Below, in pieces: positions 56,307 to 63,090 of a stretch of 64,000 nt of DNA. The position numbers were made by a program, and so were the translations under genes. The notes under the pieces were generated by a model. That model searched no databases. It saw nothing but the letters and a program-made list of their open reading frames with translations, and was not told the origin of the DNA. Position 1 is the first letter of the stretch. Each line of letters starts with the position of its first letter. This DNA comes from Actinomycetota bacterium (GTDB taxonomy: Bacteria; Actinomycetota; Actinomycetes; Mycobacteriales; JACQDL01): positions 124,001 to 188,000 of the forward strand of contig JACQDL010000031.1 in assembly GCA_016201065.1 (NCBI GenBank), written 5' to 3'.

Positions 56307-57083
56307 ATGACCAGCACCACAACCAGCACGGCGAGCGCCAGCACGGTCACCAACCCGGTGGGGCCAACCCCACCGGCGGCCGGACGGAGATGTGCGCCCG
56401 CACCGGCACCGGTTCCAGCCACCGACACGCACCTCCGCACCCCGACCAGCGTGGGCACCGCTGGGATGCGGGCCGCCCTCGAACGGGCCTCCTACCAGCT
56501 ACAGCTGCTGCTGTGCCGCACCGCCCTGACCCCCACCCCGACCGACGTTGACGGAAACCACCCACACGACACCACACCAACCACACCACCCCGCCCACGC
56601 CGGTACCCGGCCACCGAGGCGGCGTTGATGGCCGTCGGGGACCTGGCGCTGCGGACCGCGGTCACCCGCCACGAGCGGGGCCGCCGGCAGGGTGATGAGG
56701 ACACCGCGTGGCTGCTGCTGTTGTTGACCTACCTGCCGGTCCGTGACCACGCGTGGCTGCGGGCCACCACCCCCACCCCCGGGCATCTGCGGCTGTGGGG
56801 GGACCTGACCGGGCGGGCACCGGCCACCCTGCTGCCGGCACCCGCGAGCCTGCTGGCCTGCACCGCCTGGCGTGATGGGCAGGCCGCCCGCGCCACCACG
56901 GCCGTTACTGCCGCGCTACAGGCCAACCCCACCTACCGGATGGCCAACCTGATCGAGGATGCGCTGCGCGCCGAGGCACCACCAGCACTGCTGGAGGACG
57001 TACTCACCACCGGCGGGTGCACCCCCACCCGACCCGCACACGCCTCCACCCGCCCCCGCCGCCGGCGGGTGACCCGCCGCTGA
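56307..57083 (+). CDS. DUF4192 C-terminal-half paralogue
   Basis: A 258-aa protein preceded by GGAAGG. The first 50 residues are low-complexity; residues about 120-240 repeat the C-terminal half of the DUF4192 protein at 53068: DTAWLLLLLTYLPVRDHAWL, LWGDLTGRAPATLLPAPASL, LACTAWRDGQAARATTAVTA and ALQANPTYRMANLIEDALRA. The N-terminal YVPYLVGFHP part of DUF4192 is absent, so this is a truncated paralogue or a free-standing half. Confidence 0.72.
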   Translation: MTSTTTSTASASTVTNPVGPTPPAAGRRCAPAPAPVPATDTHLRTPTSVGTAGMRAALERASYQLQLLLCRTALTPTPTDVDGNHPHDTTPTTPPRPRRYPATEAALMAVGDLALRTAVTRHERGRRQGDEDTAWLLLLLTYLPVRDHAWLRATTPTPGHLRLWGDLTGRAPATLLPAPASLLACTAWRDGQAARATTAVTAALQANPTYRMANLIEDALRAEAPPALLEDVLTTGGCTPTRPAHASTRPRRRRVTRR

Positions 57084-57258
57084 GGCCGCTGGACCACCCG
57101 AGGGGCACCCCCACGCGCCACCGCACCGCCACGCCGCCAGTCGCGGCGTGGCGGTGACCTGCCACGGCCACACCCGGCCACCCCACGTGTCCTGCGCGGG
57201 CACGGCCACCGGGCCGGACCCGCGCAGGACACGCACCCACCTCACGGAAGGTGCGCCG

Positions 57259-58443
57259 ATGCACGACCCGTACCCACCAACCACCACCCCCAGCAACGCG
57301 ACCCCGCCACCCCCCACCGGTCACCCCGACTGTGCCGGGGACATCCGCACCGACGATGACGTCGCCGGCTGCGCGGTGTGCCTGGCCGCCACCCACACCC
57401 CCTGCCCGGGCTGCGACACCTGGCACCCCCACGGCTGCGGGTGCGTCGGGTGTGTGCGCTGCGACCGCTGCCACGTGGTCCTACCGCAGGAGGACACCAC
57501 CCGCACCGTGCGCGGTTCGCTGATCTGCGGCGACTGCCTGGCAACCGGCTACTGGCAGTGCGATGCCTGCGACGGCTGGAACCGCAACGACATGTCCTGC
57601 GGCAACGACTGCGACGACAACAACGGCGACGACGACCAGTGGTGTAGCTGCTGGTCGGGCTGCCACATCGACGACCTCGTCGAGGACTACACCTACAAAC
57701 CCCCACCACTGTTCCACGGCGACGGCCCACTGTTCCTCGGAATGGAACTGGAGGTCGAAACCGACAGCGGACAGCGGCGGGAATGCGCCGAACTCGCCAC
57801 CGACTGCCTGGGGGACCTCGGCTACCTCAAACGCGACGAATCGCTCCAGCACGGTTTCGAGGTCGTCACCCACCCCATGTCCTACCCGTGGGCGCTCACC
57901 GGGTTCCCCTGGCAGATGCTCACCGACCTGCACAAGGTCGGCTGCCGCACCAGCACCCGCACCGGGTTGCATGTCCACGTCTCCCGCAGCGGGTTCGGCA
58001 CACCACAACCCACCGTGGAGCACACCCGCGCCGACCGGTGCCTGCACATCTACCGGTGGATGAAGTTCATCCACCGCAACGCGGCGGCGGTGACCACCCT
58101 GGCCGGGCGCAGCAGCCCAGAGTGGGCGGCGTTCACCTCCGAGGAACGGCGCGCGGTCAAGCACTACGCCAAGGGCCGCCTCGGCTGGAACCGGCACCAG
58201 GCGATCAACACCGGCAACAACGACACCCTCGAGTTGCGGGTCTTCGCCAGCTCCCTGGACCCCGACGTGGTGCGGGCCGCACTCGCGTTCACCGCCGCCT
58301 CCGTGGACTACACCCGCACGCTGTCCACCCAGCAGGTCCTCCACGGCGCCTGGCGGTGGGCGGCGTTCATCGCATGGCTCGCCCAGCACCCCGCCTACAC
58401 GCCACTGACCAGGCGGTTGGAGGACCTGTCATGTGCCTGCTGA
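57259..58443 (+). CDS. Amidoligase with cysteine-rich N-terminus
   Basis: A 394-aa protein. Residues about 25-135 hold many Cys-x-x-Cys pairs (CAVC, CPGC, CVRCDRC, CGDC, CDAC, CSCWSGC), likely zinc ribbons. The remainder is a GCS-fold amidoligase: LFLGMELEVETDSGQRRECA (Mg/ATP-binding E-x-E), LGYLKRDESLQHGFEVVTHP, RTGLHVHVSRSGFGTPQPTV and ELRVFASSLDPDVVRAALAF. Such enzymes form amide bonds with ATP. The next gene, a class II glutamine amidotransferase, overlaps its 3' end, so the pair probably acts together. Confidence 0.78.
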   Translation: MHDPYPPTTTPSNATPPPPTGHPDCAGDIRTDDDVAGCAVCLAATHTPCPGCDTWHPHGCGCVGCVRCDRCHVVLPQEDTTRTVRGSLICGDCLATGYWQCDACDGWNRNDMSCGNDCDDNNGDDDQWCSCWSGCHIDDLVEDYTYKPPPLFHGDGPLFLGMELEVETDSGQRRECAELATDCLGDLGYLKRDESLQHGFEVVTHPMSYPWALTGFPWQMLTDLHKVGCRTSTRTGLHVHVSRSGFGTPQPTVEHTRADRCLHIYRWMKFIHRNAAAVTTLAGRSSPEWAAFTSEERRAVKHYAKGRLGWNRHQAINTGNNDTLELRVFASSLDPDVVRAALAFTAASVDYTRTLSTQQVLHGAWRWAAFIAWLAQHPAYTPLTRRLEDLSCAC

Positions 58444-59237
58444 CGTTCCTGCCCGCCGGCACCACACCCGACGAGGAAGCACTGCGCACCGGCGCGGACC
58501 TCAACCCCGACGGCCACGGCTACGCGCTCATCACCCCCGACGGACGGCTGCTCACCGGGCGGGGTATGGACGCCCCCGCGCTGATCGAGGAGTTCACCAC
58601 GCTGCGCCACCAGCACCCGGGCGGGCCGGCGTTGTTCCACTCCCGTTTCGCCACCCACGGCCACCTCGACCTGGACAACTGCCACCCCTTCCCCGTCGGG
58701 GGTGACCCGCGCACCGTCGTGGCGCACAACGGCATCCTGCCCACATGGGTGCACCCCAAAGGCGGTGACCGGCGCTGCGACACCCGCATCGCCGCCGAGG
58801 AGTACCTACCCACCCTCGCCGCGCTGCGATCCCCCCGCGCCCTGCGGCGGCTGGAACGGTGGATGGGGGCCGACAACAAGATGGTGATCCTCACCATCAA
58901 CCCCCACCACCCCCGCCCGGCGTACCTGCTCAACGAATCCTCCGGGATCTGGCAGGACGGGATCTGGTACTCCAACGACACCTACCGGCCGTTGCCCGAC
59001 CACGACCGGTACCGCCGGTGGTGGCAGCGGTCCGGATCTTCGCCCGGCGTCCGCTGGTGGGAGGAACTCACCCCGGTGTGCGGGTACTGCGTCGCGGTCC
59101 TGGACAACCACGACACCCACTGCCCCTGGTGTGGGCGGTGCCCCGACTGCACCGACCTACCCGACATGTGTCTGTGCCACACACCCACCGAGGCGACCCC
59201 ACCCCGCAGGGTCACCCACCGCGGCAGCACCAGCTAG
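58431..59237 (+). CDS. Class II glutamine amidotransferase-like protein
   Basis: A 268-aa Ntn-type enzyme. Starts M-C-L, with the catalytic Cys at position 2 as in class II amidotransferases, then LNPDGHGYALITPDGRLLTG, FHSRFATHGHLDLDNCHPFP and TVVAHNGILPTWVHPKG, matching the conserved blocks of this family. The C-terminus adds cysteine pairs CGYCVAV, CPWCGRCPDC and CLCHT, perhaps a zinc ribbon. AGGACC-type RBS lies in the amidoligase gene; 13-bp overlap. Likely supplies ammonia from glutamine or hydrolyses a gamma-glutamyl product. Confidence 0.82.
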   Translation: MCLLTFLPAGTTPDEEALRTGADLNPDGHGYALITPDGRLLTGRGMDAPALIEEFTTLRHQHPGGPALFHSRFATHGHLDLDNCHPFPVGGDPRTVVAHNGILPTWVHPKGGDRRCDTRIAAEEYLPTLAALRSPRALRRLERWMGADNKMVILTINPHHPRPAYLLNESSGIWQDGIWYSNDTYRPLPDHDRYRRWWQRSGSSPGVRWWEELTPVCGYCVAVLDNHDTHCPWCGRCPDCTDLPDMCLCHTPTEATPPRRVTHRGSTS

Positions 59238-59364
59238 GCCACCCCACAGCACCGGACCCACCGCCCTGCCTGCCGCCCACCACCCCCACCACGGGCGGTG
59301 GGCGGCAGCCCCCAACTGCTTCGCGCCCACCCCCGGGGCGACCACACCGATCGGAGAACAAGCC

Positions 59365-60309
59365 TTGAGCCACTACACCCTTCTGGTTTGCCTGCCCCCT
59401 GACTCACCGACCACCACCCTGATGACCCACCTGGAGGAGGTCCTGTCCCGCTGGGATGAGAACCGCCCCGTGGCCGCCTACCAGGACTTCCTCGACGGTC
59501 CCGCGGCGGCGTACTGGGCCGTTCCACTGCTGCGCGACCACGGCCTCCTCACCGACACCGATCCAACCTGGGATGAGGTGGTGGCTGCCCACAACACCCA
59601 CTTCGCCCAGGACACCGGTGACCCCGATTGGATCGGGTTGACCGACGACGGCCGGCCCTACCAGTGGTCGACCAGCAACCCCGAGGCGACCTGGGACTGG
59701 TGGGTGATCGGTGGCCGGTGGCGTGGCCAGTTGTGGGCGGTCCCCGACGCACCCGCCGAGCAGTTGCTGCACGGTGACCCCACCGGTGATCCGATCCATC
59801 CTCCGGTCGGGGTTGATGGTCGGCGGCGCTGCGACGGGGGACCACGGCGGCTGCTGGACTTCCCCGCGATGCGCCGGGCCGCCCACCGGGCCGCCGAGGA
59901 TCACTGGCTGGCCTGGCTGGAGGTGTGCCGCACCACCCCACCGGCGGAACCGTTCAGCCACTACACCCACACGCGGGCCACCGGCGGCCCCGCACCGGTT
60001 CTGGCCTACGGGGATCAGCCCCGGGTTGTCGCCGCACAGCAGGCGGGCCTGGTGGGGTGGAATCAGTGCCCGATCGAGGAATTCGCCGGCACCCGCGAGG
60101 ACTACCTCACCCGCGCCCAGGACGCCGCGGTCCCCGGCTACGCGCTCATCACCCTCGACCGGCGGTGGATCGCGTCCGGTCAGATGGGGTGGTTCGGTTT
60201 CGGCGACGACACACCCACCAGCCGCGCCACCTACACCCGCACCGCCAACACCTACCTTGACGCACTCCACCCCGACGCGCTCGTCGTCAGCCTCGACTGC
60301 CACATCTGA
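59365..60309 (+). CDS. Hypothetical element protein
   Basis: A 314-aa protein starting with TTG, GGAG 9 bases upstream. Text: YTLLVCLPPDSPTTTLMTHL, WDWWVIGGRWRGQLWAV, LLDFPAMRRAAHRAAEDHWL, ALITLDRRWIASGQMGWFGF. The beginning resembles the 226-aa protein at 48679. Proteins with a WDWW-x-x-GGRW motif occur in actinobacterial phages and plasmids; function unknown. Confidence 0.63.
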   Translation: MSHYTLLVCLPPDSPTTTLMTHLEEVLSRWDENRPVAAYQDFLDGPAAAYWAVPLLRDHGLLTDTDPTWDEVVAAHNTHFAQDTGDPDWIGLTDDGRPYQWSTSNPEATWDWWVIGGRWRGQLWAVPDAPAEQLLHGDPTGDPIHPPVGVDGRRRCDGGPRRLLDFPAMRRAAHRAAEDHWLAWLEVCRTTPPAEPFSHYTHTRATGGPAPVLAYGDQPRVVAAQQAGLVGWNQCPIEEFAGTREDYLTRAQDAAVPGYALITLDRRWIASGQMGWFGFGDDTPTSRATYTRTANTYLDALHPDALVVSLDCHI

Positions 60310-60526
60310 GGCACTCCCACCCGGCCACCAGCAGCGCGGCCCCCACCCACTCACAACGGACCAGCGCGCAACACCACCCGCCACCAGGGACGGCCCCAAC
60401 GGGTGAGGGCTGTGTTCGCCGGACAACGACCCGGAGGTGGCGGGTCAGGTACCCGCCACCTCCACGCGCAGGAAACGAACCCAACCCGGCCGCACCCACC
60501 CCACCGCCTCGCGTCACGGAGGACCC

Positions 60527-60811
60527 ATGACCGTCATCCGCAAGCTGCTTGACCTGTCCACCACCCACCTCCCGGAGGACCTCGGCACCCACGCACTGGG
60601 TGCCGCACCGGGTGTCGTGGCCCACCGCACCGACCACGGCTGGTTGATGTGGGTACCCGACGACCCGGACGAATCAGCCGTGGTGATGCGTGACATGCCG
60701 CCCGGGGTGGTGCTGGCCATCCAGCGCTACGCCCGTGCGCTGGGCTGCGACTACGTGCTCTTCGACGCCGACGGTCACCGGGCCGGTGACCTGCCTGTGT
60801 GGGATTGGTGA
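60527..60811 (+). CDS. Hypothetical small element protein
   Basis: A 94-aa protein with CGGAGG six bases before the ATG. Text TVIRKLLDLSTTHLPEDLG, VAHRTDHGWLMWVPDDPDES and ALGCDYVLFDADGHRAGDLP resembles small DUF5983-like plasmid proteins, but this is a tentative link. No membrane or metal motif. Confidence 0.6.
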   Translation: MTVIRKLLDLSTTHLPEDLGTHALGAAPGVVAHRTDHGWLMWVPDDPDESAVVMRDMPPGVVLAIQRYARALGCDYVLFDADGHRAGDLPVWDW

Positions 60812-61085
60812 CACCCACACCGCTCGCTGGCCATCCGGGCACGCCACCCGATGATCACCTGTTGCGCGGCGCTCCCGATGAGGACGAAGGCGGCACTGTA
60901 GATGAGGACGAGCACGGCGGGGTTGGTCGTCACGGTGCCGGCCAGATCCGCACGGTGCCGGTGTGAACCTCATCAACGTGACGGGGTTCCGGTGGGCAGA
61001 CTCGTCCCCCGAACCAGGCCGTGTGGAGAGCAACGCCCCGGCCCCGGACCCCGGGCTCCCCCACGGTGCCGTGGGTCCTTCACAG

Positions 61086-61160
61086 TGCCGTGGGCGGGAG
61101 TCGAACCCGCAACGATCAGGCCCTCGACCTGACGCCTCTACCGGATTGGGCTACCACGGC
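61086..61160 (-). tRNA. Unusual tRNA with GAG anticodon (Leu codon), C33 and short variable loop
   Basis: 75-nt cloverleaf read on the minus strand: acceptor GCCGTGG/CCACGGC, D-arm GCCC..GGC, anticodon stem TCAGG/CCTGA with loop TCGAGGG (anticodon GAG), variable loop of five bases, T-arm GCGGG-TTCGACT-CCCGC, discriminator A. Stems are perfect. Odd points: C instead of the universal T at position 33 and, for a leucine anticodon, no long variable arm. Confidence 0.75.
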
Positions 61161-61161
61161 G

Positions 61162-61235
61162 TGCCCCTGGACGGATTCGAACCGCCAACCTCTCGACCCT
61201 GAATCGAGCGCCTCTACCAGTTGGGCTACAACGGC
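61162..61235 (-). tRNA. Unusual tRNA with CAG anticodon (Leu codon) and short variable loop
   Basis: 74-nt cloverleaf on the minus strand: acceptor GCCGTTG/CAGGGGC (one mismatch, one G-T pair), anticodon stem CTCGA/TCGAG with loop TTCAGGG (anticodon CAG, T33 present), T-arm GGCGG-TTCGAAT-CCGTC, discriminator A. The five-base variable loop is class I, not the long-arm form expected for bacterial tRNA-Leu. One base separates it from the neighbouring tRNA. Confidence 0.75.
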
Positions 61236-61240
61236 GTGCG

Positions 61241-61320
61241 TGGGATGGGAGAGAATCGAACTCTCACGCCGAAGCGACGGGGTTACGGCCCGCTGGGCTC
61301 ACCACCTGCCCAACCATCCC
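61241..61320 (-). tRNA. tRNA-Tyr-like (GTA) with C33 and long variable arm
   Basis: 80-nt cloverleaf on the minus strand: acceptor GGGATGG/CCATCCC, D-stem GGGC/GCCC, anticodon stem GCGGG/CCCGT with loop CCGTAAC (anticodon GTA), variable arm CGC-TTCG-GCG, T-arm GAGAG-TTCGATT-CTCTC, discriminator A. The long variable arm fits bacterial tRNA-Tyr. Position 33 is C, not T. Confidence 0.78.
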
Positions 61321-61327
61321 GGGAGTC

Positions 61328-61380
61328 GGCACTCGACCGGGACGGCGCGTGGAATCAGACGCGCATGGTGGCCGAGTGCC
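61328..61380. other. Two-tier hairpin upstream of the tRNA array
   Basis: GGCACTCG/CGAGTGCC (outer, 8 bp) encloses GGCGCGT-type inner pairing (GCGCGT 61345-61350 with ACGCGC 61359-61364) around an 8-base loop. It lies just 5' of the tRNA array on the minus strand. It could be a processing/terminator structure or a relic of another tRNA (it has no T-arm). The surrounding 61321-61775 stretch holds no gene. Confidence 0.4.
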
Positions 61381-61775
61381 ACAAAAGCAGTCGGCGATAC
61401 GCCCGGTCGGTGAACATGCACCCACGCCAACGGCGACACCCACGCCGGGCAACCGGGTTTCCGGCCACCCACACCACCCGCGTGCGGTCGCCCTCCAGCC
61501 GGCGACCCGACCACCCGGCCAGGCACCGCCACCACTGCCGACCCACCAGCACCCCTCCGGTCCCGGCAGCCCACAAGAGTTGATCAGCACCCCCACCCGC
61601 AGGGTCACCACCGGCATCGCCGTGCCGCTGGCCGCACCCGAGACGATCACCCGCTGACACGTTCCGCCGCCCGGGGGTGGGCACCATCTGGTGCGCACCC
61701 CACGGGACGCCCACGCCACCCCGGCCCAGCGTCCCGCACCGGGGCCTGGGCCTGCGCACCCCGCAGGAGGCCCCC

Positions 61776-61820
61776 ATGACCGTTGAGCACACCGGCCACC
61801 ACCAGGCGGACCGGACATGA
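61776..61820 (+). CDS. 14-residue leader peptide coupled to the membrane-HTH gene
   Basis: ATG at 61776 behind a strong AGGAGG reads TVEHTGHHQADRT and stops at 61820; the TGA overlaps the ATG of the next gene (ATGA). The downstream ATG has no ribosome site of its own, so the leader may load ribosomes for it. The peptide contains three histidines. It may equally be only a translational-coupling device. Confidence 0.45.
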   Translation: MTVEHTGHHQADRT

Positions 61821-62920
61821 CCACCACCCCCCACACCCCCCTGGTCGTTCACCCGCGGGCGGCCGAACACGCCGCGTGGGTGTTCTACGCCACCGCCGCC
61901 CTGGGTTCCACCATCGGCCAGGTGTGGGTCGGCCTCAGCGCACCACCATGGCCACCGCAGCTCGCCTGGTGGTGGCGGGTGCTGCTGGTGACCCCATTCG
62001 CAGTCGTCATCGACCTCGGTGGGGTCGTGTGTGCGGCGTTCGCCGACACCCGCCAACGCCTCGGTGAGGCCGCCTACGGGTGGCGGATCCTGTCAGGCGG
62101 ATCGGTGGCCACCGGAGTCGGCATCAACATCGTCGGCCACGCCACCACCCCCTACCTGGCGGTCGTCTTCGGCGGGTTGGGGATCTTCGCCTACACGGTG
62201 TGGCTGCTGCACACCGCCGCCCGCCGCCGCGACGCGCTACGCGCCCAAGGCAAACTCGCCGACACACCCCCCGCCTACGGCCCCACCCAATGGTGGCGGG
62301 AACCCACCCTCACCCGCCGGGCCCGGACCCTGGCGCGGGCAGGCGGCTACGACCCCCACGAGTCGCTGCACCTGGCCCGCGAGCAGCTACGGGCCGAGCA
62401 GCGCCACACGGCGCTGGCCCGACACGTGGACACCCTCATCCGCTCCCGCCACGACAACCCGGTCCTGGCCGCGATCGCCGCCACCACCGTCGACCTCGAC
62501 GCCATCGCGGCCCAGTTGACCGCGCACTCCGACGTGACCGGGTGGGCGCGCCTCATCGGCGCCAACCTGCGGCCCCCACCGCCACCAGCCACCAACCCGG
62601 TGGCCACCGCCGGCGACCCCCTCACCGCAACGGAACCCACACCACCGGCCACACCAGCGCCGCCGATCCCCGCCCCACCACCCCGGATCCCCACCCGCCC
62701 GGACACCCACGACCGGTGGCGGGCGGTGTGGCTGGACATGCTCGACCACCCCGACCTCACCACCCGGCAGGTCGCCGCCCGCCACCACATCTCCCCCCGG
62801 CAAGCCCAACGGGTCCGCCGGGTCGGCGCGGCCGGACACCTGAACGCCCCAAACCCCACCACCACCCGGCAACCGCACCCGGCCACCAGCGGCCCGCACT
62901 CACCTGCCGAACGGGCATGA
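61817..62920 (+). CDS. Membrane protein with C-terminal helix-turn-helix (SpdA/DUF2637-like)
   Basis: A 367-aa protein. Four membrane helices in the first 135 residues (e.g. WVFYATAALGSTIGQVWVGL, VLLVTPFAVVIDLGGVVCAA, YLAVVFGGLGIFAYTVWLLH), a helical middle part (ARHVDTLIRSRHDNPVLAAI), a Pro-rich linker, and an HTH-like end HPDLTTRQVAARHHISPRQA followed by QRVRRVGAAG. This architecture resembles spread/DUF2637-type proteins of actinobacterial plasmids. It probably connects the membrane with DNA transfer or regulation. Confidence 0.68.
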   Translation: MTTTPHTPLVVHPRAAEHAAWVFYATAALGSTIGQVWVGLSAPPWPPQLAWWWRVLLVTPFAVVIDLGGVVCAAFADTRQRLGEAAYGWRILSGGSVATGVGINIVGHATTPYLAVVFGGLGIFAYTVWLLHTAARRRDALRAQGKLADTPPAYGPTQWWREPTLTRRARTLARAGGYDPHESLHLAREQLRAEQRHTALARHVDTLIRSRHDNPVLAAIAATTVDLDAIAAQLTAHSDVTGWARLIGANLRPPPPPATNPVATAGDPLTATEPTPPATPAPPIPAPPPRIPTRPDTHDRWRAVWLDMLDHPDLTTRQVAARHHISPRQAQRVRRVGAAGHLNAPNPTTTRQPHPATSGPHSPAERA

Positions 62921-62989
62921 AACGCAACCCCCACCCCGCCCGGGCACCCCCGCCCGGGACGTATGCCACCACCCGAAGGGACACCCCCA

Positions 62990-63090
62990 TGAACACCACC
63001 ACCCACCACACCGCCACCCACCACAGCACCACCCGCAGCACCACCCACCCCACGGGCACCGGCCGGCGTCCCGATGGCGGCCGGCCGTGA
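62990..63090 (+). CDS. Small His/Thr-rich peptide
   Basis: A 32-residue frame (NTTTHHTATHHSTTRSTTHP then TGTGRRPDGGRP) with GAAGGGA before the ATG. Its stop overlaps the next GTG (GTGA). A longer form starts at 62917, overlapping the previous stop. Composition recalls the Thr/His peptide at 29866 in the transfer operon. No domain. Confidence 0.45.

Noticed and set aside
61328..61380. A fourth tRNA in the array
   Set aside because: The hairpin has acceptor-like and anticodon-like stems but no D- or T-arm, so it is not supported as a tRNA.
61264..62056. Minus-strand frames of 190 and 233 codons right of the tRNA array
   Set aside because: They run antisense through the hairpin and the membrane-HTH gene with Trp/Gly/Arg-rich composition and no motif.
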